NCBI GenBank assembly: GCA_903828035.1
Contig: CAIKKV010000287.1
Location: 1 to 29,979, forward strand
DNA: 29,979 bases
Direction: 5' to 3'
Source: an uncultured bacterium
Lineage (GTDB): Bacteria > Verrucomicrobiota > Kiritimatiellia > CAIKKV01
The notes below the pieces were generated by a model. The model was not told where the DNA came from. It saw only the letters and a program-made list of their open reading frames with translations, and ran no database searches. The first letter of the stretch is position 1. The number at the start of each line of letters is the position of its first letter. Shown piece by piece: positions 21,836 through 29,082 of this stretch. The translations under genes were made by a program, and so were the position numbers.

Positions 21836-23935
21836 CTACAAGAGGAAGAACATCTCGCCATAGGTCGGCAGCGGCCACAGGTCCGCCGGCACGTGCTCCT
21901 CGAGCGCGTCCCCGGCCTTCCGCAGCGCCGTCATCGCGGCCAGGATCCTGGCGGACTCGTGTCCGTCCAGGGCCTTCTCCATCTGCGCGATGGCCGCCAC
22001 CAGCTCGTCCACGTGCTTCGCCACGGACTTGGCGATCTTGCGCAGCCCGGCGTGGGCGCTGAGCCCGCGGCCGGCCGCCAAGGTCGCCGCCAGGTCGCGC
22101 TCGCAGGCCATGCCCGCGGGCAGGATCATGGTGTTGGCCATGGTCAGCGCGCAGTTGGCCTCCAGCGCCACGGTGTGCTCGTAGGCGTGCAGGTAGGCCT
22201 CGTAGCGCGCCTTCAGCTCGCGGGCGGTCAGGACGCCGTAGCGCTCGAACAGGGCGATGGCGGAGGGGGTGACCAGCTCCTTGAGGGCCGCCGGGGTGGC
22301 CGTCAGGTTCTGCAGCCCGCGGCGGGCCGCCTCTTTCCGCCAGGCCTCGGTGTAGTTGTCGCCGTCGAACAGGATGCGCTTGTGGTCGCGCACGATGCCG
22401 CGGATCAGCTCCTGCAGCGCGGCGTTGAACTCGGCGCCGCCGGCCAGCTTCTTCTCGAGCGCCGTGCAGATCTCGTCGATGGCCCAGGCCACCATCGTGT
22501 TCAGCGCCACGTTGGAGCCCGCGCAGCTCATGTTGGAGCCGACCGCCCGGAACTCGAACTTGTTGCCCGTGAAGGCCATCGGCGAGGTGCGGTTGCGGTC
22601 GGTGGCGTCGCGCGGCAGGTCGGGCAGCCCCGAAATGCCGATCTGGATCGAGCCGCCCTTGGTGCTGGTCTTGGCGTTGCCGCCCTTTTCGATCTGGGCG
22701 ATCATGTCGGTCAGCTGCTCGCCCAGGAAGATCGAGATGATGGCGGGCGGCGCCTCGTTGGCGCCCAGCCGGTGATCGTTGCCGGCCGAGGCCACGGTCG
22801 CGCGCAGGATCGGGGCGTAGGTGTCCACGCCCTTCATGATCGCGGCGATCATGGTCAGGAACTTGGCGTTGTCGTGCGGGTTGGCGCCCGGGCTGAGCCA
22901 GTTCTTGCCGTCGGGGCCGGAAATCGACCAGTTGTTGTGCTTGCCCGAGCCGTTGACGCCCGCGAAGGGCTTTTCATGCAACAGGCAGGCGAAGTTGTGG
23001 CGCTCGGCCACCTCGCGAAGCACCTGCATGACCACCATGTTGTGGTCGACGGCCAGGTTCTGCTCCTCGAAGACGGGGGCGATCTCGAACTGGGCGGGGC
23101 TCACCTCGTTGTGGCGCGTCTTGGCCGGCACGCCCAGCTTCCACAGCTCGCTGTCCACCTCGGTCATGAACGCGATGACCCGCGGCTTGATGTGGCCGAA
23201 ATAGTGATCTTCCATCTGCTGATGGCGCGCGGAGCGCTTGCCGAACAGCGTGCGGCCGGTCTGGACCAGGTCGGGCCGGGCATTGAAGAACTCGCGGTCC
23301 ACCAGGAAGTATTCCTGCTCCGCGCCCAGCGTGCCATAGGGCCGCGCCGTGCCGGGGACCTTGAACAGCTTGGCCAGGCGGACGATCTGCTTCGCCAGCG
23401 CATTCTGGGAGCGCAGCAGCGGGGTCTTCTTGTCCAGCGCCTCGCCGTGATAGCTGCAGAAAACGGTCGGGATGCACAGCACGACGCTGTTATTGGGCCC
23501 CTCTTTCACGAAGGCGGGGCTCGTGGGGTCCCAGGCCGTATAGCCGCGGGCCTCAAAGGTGGCGCGCAGGCCGCCGGAGGGGAAGCTCGAGGCATCCGGC
23601 TCGCCCTGGATCAGCTCCTTGCCCGAGAAGGTGGTCAGGATGCCGCCCTCGCCGTCCGGCTGGACAAACGCCTCCTGCTTCTCGGCCGTGGCGCCGGTCA
23701 GCGGCTGGAACCAGTGCGAAAAGTGCGTGGCGCCCTTCTCCATGGCCCAGGTCTTCATCGCATCGGCCACCTCGTCGGAGATCGACGGATCCAGCGTCTC
23801 GCCCTTCAGCAGGGTGCTGGTGATGGATTGATACGCCTTTTCCGAAAGATAGTTCCGCATCGTCTTCAAATTGAAGACCCGGGAGCCGAACATCTCGACC
23901 ATTCCGTTTCCAGCCATCTTGTTCGTCGTCGCCAT
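21836..23935 (-). CDS. glnN: type III glutamine synthetase
   Basis: A 699-residue GSIII, the large glutamine synthetase form found in Bacteroidetes, cyanobacteria and PVC bacteria. It makes glutamine from glutamate, ammonium and ATP. Signatures are GAEQEYFLV with metal ligands Glu206 and Glu208, RHNEVSPAQFEIAPVFEE, GVNGSGKHNNWS and NRTSPMAFTGNKFEFRAVGS. The length is normal for GSIII (about 700-730). ATG 23935 has AGGAG 6-7 nt upstream; the in-frame ATG at 23968 has no ribosome site. It is preceded by a sigma-54-type promoter and the same upstream element as amt, so ammonium uptake and assimilation appear co-regulated. dapF follows directly. Confidence 0.97.
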   Translation of the reverse strand: MATTNKMAGNGMVEMFGSRVFNLKTMRNYLSEKAYQSITSTLLKGETLDPSISDEVADAMKTWAMEKGATHFSHWFQPLTGATAEKQEAFVQPDGEGGILTTFSGKELIQGEPDASSFPSGGLRATFEARGYTAWDPTSPAFVKEGPNNSVVLCIPTVFCSYHGEALDKKTPLLRSQNALAKQIVRLAKLFKVPGTARPYGTLGAEQEYFLVDREFFNARPDLVQTGRTLFGKRSARHQQMEDHYFGHIKPRVIAFMTEVDSELWKLGVPAKTRHNEVSPAQFEIAPVFEEQNLAVDHNMVVMQVLREVAERHNFACLLHEKPFAGVNGSGKHNNWSISGPDGKNWLSPGANPHDNAKFLTMIAAIMKGVDTYAPILRATVASAGNDHRLGANEAPPAIISIFLGEQLTDMIAQIEKGGNAKTSTKGGSIQIGISGLPDLPRDATDRNRTSPMAFTGNKFEFRAVGSNMSCAGSNVALNTMVAWAIDEICTALEKKLAGGAEFNAALQELIRGIVRDHKRILFDGDNYTEAWRKEAARRGLQNLTATPAALKELVTPSAIALFERYGVLTARELKARYEAYLHAYEHTVALEANCALTMANTMILPAGMACERDLAATLAAGRGLSAHAGLRKIAKSVAKHVDELVAAIAQMEKALDGHESARILAAMTALRKAGDALEEHVPADLWPLPTYGEMFFLL

Positions 23936-23989
23936 AATACTCTCCTGCGTCATGCGCGGATGCGGCATGCACCCGTTCCCCTATCCAAA

Positions 23990-24005
23990 AGCAGGCGTCA
24001 TGCCA
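23990..24005 (-). promoter_or_regulatory. sigma-54 (RpoN) promoter of glnN
   Basis: The minus strand reads TGGCATGACGCCTGCT, with GG and GC at -24/-12 spacing. The start point should be near 23979, giving a leader of about 44 nt. The flanks also resemble amt (TT before TGGCAT). Confidence 0.72.
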
Positions 24006-24092
24006 AATCCATCAAAAGGCGAATCTTATCCCCCGCCGCCCCGCATTTCAAGGAATTAGGCGGTCTTGGCGGCCAAACTTTGCCAGAAAGGG

Positions 24093-24127
24093 TTAAGAAT
24101 AAGACATATATGTCTTATAAGACCTAT
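24093..24127. promoter_or_regulatory. upstream activator element of glnN, shared with amt
   Basis: In plus orientation: TTAAGAATA, then the perfect 20-bp palindrome ATAAGACATATATGTCTTAT (24099-24118), then the half-site GACCTAT (24121-24127). Aligned without gaps to 18890-18925, about three quarters of positions are identical, and the dyad plus third half-site are in the same register. The dyad centre is about 105 bp upstream of the glnN -24 element. It is therefore a probable enhancer for a sigma-54 activator. Confidence 0.68.
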
Positions 24128-24131
24128 TAAA

Positions 24132-24147
24132 GCTACAAATTTGTAGC
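24132..24147 (-). terminator. palindrome over the phoR stop codon (possible weak terminator)
   Basis: GCTACAAATTTGTAGC is a perfect 16-bp palindrome covering the last codons of phoR and its TAG stop. On the minus strand it is followed by TTTAATAGG, so it could fold as a 6-bp stem with an AATT loop and a short T-run. Its AT-rich centre makes a weak hairpin, and an operator role is also possible. It abuts the glnN upstream element. Confidence 0.35.
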
Positions 24148-25935
24148 CTTTTGCGATCCCGGCAGCCGGATGGTGAACTCGGAGCCGGCGCCGGGGATGC
24201 TGGTGACGCCCACCTCGCCGCCGTGGGCCAGGACGATGTGCTTGACGATGGCCAGGCCGAGGCCGGTGCCGCCCAGCTTGCGGCTCCGGGCGTTGTCCAC
24301 CCGGTAGAAGCGCTCGAACAGGCGGGGCAGGTGCTTCCTCTCGATGCCGCAGCCGCGGTCGCGAGCCCGGATCAGCACCGAATCGCCCTCGGCCGCCGCC
24401 GCCAGGACCACGTCGCCGCCCTCCTCGCTGTACTTGATCGCGTTATCGAGAAGGTTGATGACCGCCTGCTCCATCAGCGTCGGCGCCAGGGAAAGCTCCA
24501 GCTCCTCCGGAGCCTCCAGCCGGAGCCGGACCCGCCGCTCGGCGGCCCGGGCCTCGCAGGCGGCCAGGGCGGCCTTCAGCACCCGCGCCACCGGCGCGCG
24601 CTCGAGCGGCAGCCGCTCGCTTCCGGAGAGATGCTCCAGCCGGGAAAGCGTCAGCATGTCGTCCACCAGCGTTCCCAGCCGCCGGGCGTGCGCCTCCACG
24701 ATGCCGGCAAAGCGGCGGACCGACTCCGGATCGCGGCCGGCCTCCTCCACCAAGGTCTCGGCAAACCCGCGAATGGCCGTGATCGGCGTCCTCAGCTCGT
24801 GCGAGGCGTTCGACACGAACTCGCGGCGGACGGCCTCCAGCCGGCGCAGGCGGGTGACGTCGGACAGGACCACCACCACGCCGGCCCGCGCCTCATCGGC
24901 CCCCTTCATGGGGGCCCCCCGAAGCTGCAGGTAGACCTCCTTCGGCTCGTGCAGGACCAGGTCGCCCTCCAGCCCCTTGTCCGACCGCAGGGCCTCGGCG
25001 ACAAAGCGCTCGAGCTCGGGGTTCCGGACCAGCTCCAGCAGGGACCGGCCCGGCGCCTTCGCAGCGTCCACGCCCAGCAGCGCCGCCGCCGCCGCGTTCA
25101 TGCTGAGCACCTTCTGCTCCCGGGTCAGCGCCATGACGCCTTCGTTCATGCTGGCCAGGATGGCCTCCCGCTCCTGCCGCTGATGGGTCTCGGCCTGGAA
25201 CCGCTCGTTCAGCAGGGCGGCCATCCGGTTCAAGGCGTCGGCCAGCTTGGCCATCTCCAGGGAGTCCGGGCTGGCGATGCGGGCGGCCAGGTCGCCGGCG
25301 GCAAAACGCTCCGCCCCCTTCTCCATCTCCTCCAGCGGCACGGTCAGCTGCCGCGAGACGTAGAGCCCGATCCCGACCGACACCAGCGCCGTCAGCAGGC
25401 CCATGACCAGGATCCGGAAGCCGACGCGCATCACCATCCCGTGGATGGAGGAGATCGGCAGGGACGCGCGCACCGCGCCGACGAGCGCCTCTCCCTGGTA
25501 AATCGGGGCCGCCACGTAAGTCTGGGCCTTCCCGAGCGTGGCGCTGAACCGCTCGCTCTCCCCGATCCGCCCCGCCAGCGCCAGGCGCACCTCGGGCCGG
25601 CCCGCGTGGCTCTCCATGCGACGCGGATCCTCGAGGGAGTCGCCCAGCACAACCCCGTCGGGCGCAATAACGGTGAACCGGATGGGGACCTTCTCTCCCG
25701 GGGACACGCCGGCCAGCCGCTTGCACGCGGCGTCAACCGCGGAGGGATCGCCGCCCAGGGCGGGCTCGAGAAAGGAGCGGGCCAGCTCCACGCGGGCCCG
25801 CAGGTCGACCCGGGTCCGCTCCATATTGAACTCGTCGATCGCCTTCCAGGTCACGGCCAGCACCAGGACCACGGGGGCCAGGGTCACGAACAGGAACCAC
25901 GGGAACAACTGGGCGAACAGGCGTTTGCGAGGCAT
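24133..25935 (-). CDS. phoR: PhoR-type membrane sensor histidine kinase
   Basis: A 600-residue two-component sensor kinase. Order: membrane segment about 9-30, periplasmic domain about 31-165, second membrane segment about 171-194, HAMP about 195-245, PAS about 255-360, HisKA with His379 in SNASHELRTPITAIRGF, and ATPase domain with NLLDNAIKYSEEGG, RDRGCGIERKHLPRLFERFYR and GGTGLGLAIVKHI. This is the PhoR/PnpS architecture with a large extracytoplasmic sensor as in Gram-positive-type PhoR. ATG 25935 has AGGAG 5 nt upstream within the end of phoB and starts 2 bp after its stop; the longer frame is rejected. Phosphate sensing is inferred from similarity and the phoB partner; no pst-phoU genes are in view. 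Confidence 0.88.
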   Translation of the reverse strand: MPRKRLFAQLFPWFLFVTLAPVVLVLAVTWKAIDEFNMERTRVDLRARVELARSFLEPALGGDPSAVDAACKRLAGVSPGEKVPIRFTVIAPDGVVLGDSLEDPRRMESHAGRPEVRLALAGRIGESERFSATLGKAQTYVAAPIYQGEALVGAVRASLPISSIHGMVMRVGFRILVMGLLTALVSVGIGLYVSRQLTVPLEEMEKGAERFAAGDLAARIASPDSLEMAKLADALNRMAALLNERFQAETHQRQEREAILASMNEGVMALTREQKVLSMNAAAAALLGVDAAKAPGRSLLELVRNPELERFVAEALRSDKGLEGDLVLHEPKEVYLQLRGAPMKGADEARAGVVVVLSDVTRLRRLEAVRREFVSNASHELRTPITAIRGFAETLVEEAGRDPESVRRFAGIVEAHARRLGTLVDDMLTLSRLEHLSGSERLPLERAPVARVLKAALAACEARAAERRVRLRLEAPEELELSLAPTLMEQAVINLLDNAIKYSEEGGDVVLAAAAEGDSVLIRARDRGCGIERKHLPRLFERFYRVDNARSRKLGGTGLGLAIVKHIVLAHGGEVGVTSIPGAGSEFTIRLPGSQKATNL

Positions 25936-25937
25936 GG

Positions 25938-26624
25938 CTACTCCTGGAATCGATATCCCACTCCCCGGACCGTTTCGATATAGCGCGCCCGCGCGCCCAG
26001 CTTCTTCCTCAAGCCGACTATCTGCACGTCCACGGCGCGATCCGTCACGGGGTAGACCTCCCCGTGCACGGCCAGCACAAGCTGGTCGCGGTTGAAAACC
26101 CAGCCCGGGCGGCTGGCCAGCAGGCGCAGGATGCGCCACTCGGAAAAGGTCAGCTCCAGCGCCTTGCCGCCCGCCAGGACCTCGTGCCGGCCCGGGTTGA
26201 TCACCAGGTCCTTCACCCGGACCGGCTCATCCTCCTTCACCGGCTCCTGGCGCCGGCGGCGAAGCACGGCGCGCAGGCGGGCGACCAGCACCTTGGGGCT
26301 GAACGGCTTGGTCACGTAGTCGTCCGCGCCCAGCTCCAGGCCGGTGATCGTGTCGGACTCCTCGGCCCGGGCCGTCAGCATCACGATCGGCACGGCCGCG
26401 GTCCGGGCCTCCCGGCGCAGCTCGCGGCACACCTCGATGCCGTCCAGGCCGGGCAGCATGATGTCCAGCAGGATCAGGTCCGGGACCTGCGCGCGGGCCG
26501 CGGCCAGGCCGTCGTCCCCCCGCAGCGCCGCCGTCACGCGGTAGCCGTTCTTGACGAGGTTGAACCGGAGCAGCTCGACGATGTCCTCCTCGTCCTCGAT
26601 GACCAGGATATGCTCGTTCGCCAT
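25938..26624 (-). CDS. phoB: PhoB-type OmpR-family response regulator
   Basis: A 228-residue response regulator. The receiver domain (1-120) has the acidic pocket EDEED at 10-14, phosphorylation Asp54 in LILLDIMLPGLDG, and TKPFSP with the conserved Lys. The C-terminal winged helix (about 130-227) ends in VGLRKKLGARARYIETVRGVGYRF. It pairs with the kinase 2 bp downstream. GGGGAG lies 8 nt before ATG 26624. It starts 22 bp after the mraY-like stop, so a cell-wall gene and the regulator are probably on one transcript. The PhoB designation is by similarity; other OmpR-family roles are possible. Confidence 0.9.
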   Translation of the reverse strand: MANEHILVIEDEEDIVELLRFNLVKNGYRVTAALRGDDGLAAARAQVPDLILLDIMLPGLDGIEVCRELRREARTAAVPIVMLTARAEESDTITGLELGADDYVTKPFSPKVLVARLRAVLRRRRQEPVKEDEPVRVKDLVINPGRHEVLAGGKALELTFSEWRILRLLASRPGWVFNRDQLVLAVHGEVYPVTDRAVDVQIVGLRKKLGARARYIETVRGVGYRFQE

Positions 26625-26646
26625 CGGTTTCGTCTCCCCGGTTCCG

Positions 26647-27744
26647 TCACCTCAACTTCAGCAGAAGCACCAGCAGAAGCGGAATCAGCAGGGCCTGAAG
26701 CAGCGCAAAGCGCATCAGCACCTGGGCGTTGGACCACTTCAAATGCTTGCGGCAGTGATCGTGCAGGGGGAATCGCACCTTGTGCAGCAGCTTCACGGGC
26801 GGGCTGGCCGTGTCGGCCGCCGTCTCGAACCCCATCCGCTTGACGATCCGCAGCAGGGCCAGCTTGATGAGGCCCGTGCCGCCGTTGACCAGGATGATCG
26901 GCGCGGCCACGACGATCAGGAACGGATTGCCCGAGGCCATGACGGCCACGCCCATCAGCAGCCCCAGGGGGCGCGACCCGGCGTCGCCCATCAGCATCTG
27001 GCTGGGCTCGGCGTTGTACCAGAGATAGGCGGCCAGGGTGCCGATGTAGGTGAACACCAGGAAGGCCCACTGGGCGCCCTCCGGGTTGTGGGTCACCAGC
27101 AGGTAGGTCGAAATGGGCTTGTACCCGACGACGCCGTACAGGAAGGCGCCGAGATAGAGCAGGGAGAGCAGCGACAGCGTGCCGGCCAGCCCGTCCACCC
27201 CGTCGGTGCAGTTGGTGGCGTTGATGGCGAACCACAGGATCGCGCTGGAGACGGGAATGAAGAGCCACGGGGAAACCAGGAAATCCCCCTTCAGCAGGGG
27301 CAGCCACATGCGGACCGGCTCGAACTGGCAAAGCGCAATGCTGCAGGCCACGCAGATGAGGAAATCCAGCATCCCCTTCTTGAACTCGCCCCAGGGCATG
27401 TGCGCGGAGTCGTCGAGAAACCCGGTGCACATGGCCACGAAGAGGCAGCCGATGACCTCCCACATTTTAAGGGACGGCGGCATCAGGAGAACCAGCACCG
27501 GCAGGGTGAACAGGGTCAGCAGCAGCCCGACGCCGGTCGGCTTGCCCTTGCTGGCATGCCCGCCCTCCACCAGCTGCTTGCCTCGATCCCGCGGAACCAG
27601 GTGGAACAGCGCCTGCTTCTCGAGCAGAATCCAGGTGATCACCGCGGTGGCAAACGTGCCCAGCCCGATCAGCACCAGGTACGAGTTCAGCAACCGGGCC
27701 GGCCCGAACCAGTGGGCCAGCCATTTCGACAACAACACCAACAT
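26647..27744 (-). CDS. mraY: MraY-like phospho-N-acetylmuramoyl-pentapeptide transferase
   Basis: A 365-residue polytopic membrane enzyme of the MraY/WecA family, which makes lipid I from UDP-MurNAc-pentapeptide and undecaprenyl phosphate. Family motifs are GKPTGVG near 66-72, GFLDD near 108-112 (catalytic Asp pair), NATNCTDGVDGLAG, MGDAGSRPLG and, near the C-terminus, PLHDHCRKHLKWSNAQVLMRF. The last is the MraY-specific PxHHHF region, with Asp in place of the middle His. ATG 27744 has GGAGG 5 nt upstream; the TTG 12 bp earlier is rejected. It stands outside any mur/fts cluster and in front of phoB-phoR. It may be the only mraY or a paralogue; sequence alone cannot say. Confidence 0.82.
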   Translation of the reverse strand: MLVLLSKWLAHWFGPARLLNSYLVLIGLGTFATAVITWILLEKQALFHLVPRDRGKQLVEGGHASKGKPTGVGLLLTLFTLPVLVLLMPPSLKMWEVIGCLFVAMCTGFLDDSAHMPWGEFKKGMLDFLICVACSIALCQFEPVRMWLPLLKGDFLVSPWLFIPVSSAILWFAINATNCTDGVDGLAGTLSLLSLLYLGAFLYGVVGYKPISTYLLVTHNPEGAQWAFLVFTYIGTLAAYLWYNAEPSQMLMGDAGSRPLGLLMGVAVMASGNPFLIVVAAPIILVNGGTGLIKLALLRIVKRMGFETAADTASPPVKLLHKVRFPLHDHCRKHLKWSNAQVLMRFALLQALLIPLLLVLLLKLR

Positions 27745-27770
27745 AAACCCCTCCAAAAATGACTGATCCG

Positions 27771-27799
27771 ACTCTATGCGGAACCAGTCAACCCGTCAA
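27771..27799 (-). promoter_or_regulatory. sigma-70-type promoter of the mraY-phoB-phoR run
   Basis: On the minus strand TTGACG (27794-27799) and TAGAGT (27771-27776) are 17 bp apart. The -35 overlaps the stop codon of the upstream fusion gene. The expected start near 27764 leaves about 20 nt with GGAGGGG. A second TTGAC begins nine bases after the first, so two overlapping -35 choices exist. Confidence 0.45.
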
Positions 27800-28980
27800 G
27801 CATCCAGCCCCTTTTTCAGGCGCGCCAATTGATCCACGGACGCCTCCGCGATCGAGCCATCCTGGAAGACGAGGGCAGTGAAGGTGACCGGCGCCTGGTT
27901 CAGGCGGCAGAGGCGGGCATACTCCAGCAGCTCGGCATCTGAAAACCGCGGGAACTCGGGCTCGTCCAAGCACACCCGGCCATGCCACTGAAGGCCGTTC
28001 TCCAGAAACCGGCCCATCGGCCGGGTGCACAGGTCCGGAAGCTCGCCGGCCCAGTAATCCTGGTGGTCCGTATAGAGATAGGTCTCCCCCAGGCCGGCAT
28101 TATACGCCACCAGCCGCTCCGGATAGCCGGCTTTCGCGGCGGCGGTATAGCGCTCCCAGGGAAACTCGAAGCCCGTCATGTCGGTGGTCACCTGGTTGGA
28201 TGGCCCCGAGGGATCGAGCGAATAGGCGCTGTCGAACCACCAGGCCTTGATCAGGCTGCCGTAGCGCTCGCCCATTTCGCCGATGATCGCGCACAGGTTG
28301 TCGGCCAGCCGGCTCTTGTCGGGATCGTCATACCCAACGGCCTGCCTCCAGGCCGGATCATCCTGGTTGTTGCAGGAGTGGTTGTAATAGACGATTAGCG
28401 GCTTGCCGATCTTGTCGAGCCCTTCCGCCAGTTCCCGCAATAAATCGCGGCTGGCCGTGCGGCCGGGCAGGATCGCATCCAGGCCGGCGTGGGGACACGG
28501 CAGCATCTGGAGCGCGTGGGCGGCCGTGAACATCACACAGTCGGCGCCGCTTTTGGCGACCGCCTCCAGGAAGGCGTCGAGCCGGAACGCCTCCACCGCC
28601 TGCGCGAAGGGGAGCGGGGCGCCCTGCCGCGGAGCGGTCTGCGCGGTCCAGCGAACGCCCAAGCCGTAGGTGCAGGCCGCCATCCATTTGGTGGACGCGC
28701 GGTGGTAGTAGGTGGCCGCCTTGAAGTTCAGGTACAGCCGCTCGACCTTTTTCCGGGCCCAGTTCGTTTTGCGCAGAAACGCCAGGCTGGAGTTGATGCT
28801 GGGATCGTTCTTGAAGCAGTTGAGCCGGACGCGGCTCGCCACTTCCTCCCACCCCAGGGCGTCGACCAGCTCGGTCAGCATTCGTTCGAGCGTGACGCCG
28901 TGCAGCGGATTGCGGGGCTGGTGCCGGATTGGAGTGTTATTCGTATTCAAGCGGGCGATTATGCCAAAAAACAGCGACAT
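27796..28980 (-). CDS. VF530/DUF2132 domain fused to a GH29-like (alpha-fucosidase-type) barrel
   Basis: A 394-residue protein with two unrelated parts in one frame. Residues about 24-84 match the small VF530/DUF2132 family, usually a stand-alone protein of 70-80 residues suspected of DNA binding: [21 protein letters not shown], then [29 protein letters not shown]. From about 97 ([16 protein letters not shown]) it resembles a GH29-type TIM barrel: [20 protein letters not shown] (144-163), then [10 protein letters not shown], and WWFDS with Asp250 in the place of the GH29 nucleophile. No signal peptide is convincing. The start is uncertain: ATG 28980 lacks a ribosome site, and TTG 28950, just after a CATAAT box, is an alternative. 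Function unknown. Confidence 0.7.
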   Translation of the reverse strand: MSLFFGIIARLNTNNTPIRHQPRNPLHGVTLERMLTELVDALGWEEVASRVRLNCFKNDPSINSSLAFLRKTNWARKKVERLYLNFKAATYYHRASTKWMAACTYGLGVRWTAQTAPRQGAPLPFAQAVEAFRLDAFLEAVAKSGADCVMFTAAHALQMLPCPHAGLDAILPGRTASRDLLRELAEGLDKIGKPLIVYYNHSCNNQDDPAWRQAVGYDDPDKSRLADNLCAIIGEMGERYGSLIKAWWFDSAYSLDPSGPSNQVTTDMTGFEFPWERYTAAAKAGYPERLVAYNAGLGETYLYTDHQDYWAGELPDLCTRPMGRFLENGLQWHGRVCLDEPEFPRFSDAELLEYARLCRLNQAPVTFTALVFQDGSIAEASVDQLARLKKGLDA

Positions 28981-29012
28981 CGAAAAGCAGAAGATTTCCG
29001 GGCCCCGGGAAG

Positions 29013-29032
29013 GCGGCCCCGCTCAGGGCCGC
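29013..29032 (+). other. GC-rich hairpin upstream of the DUF1015 gene
   Basis: GCGGCCC and GGGCCGC form a 7-bp stem with a 6-nt loop; GAGACATTTTTC follows on the plus strand. No plus-strand gene runs into it, so it would act on a leader transcript or be incidental. The T-run is 6 nt from the stem, so termination is uncertain. No clear ribosome site precedes the DUF1015 start. Confidence 0.3.
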
Positions 29033-29082
29033 GAGACATTTTTCTGGAAGCGGGCTCGTCATTCTGGTATTTCCTGCGTTCT

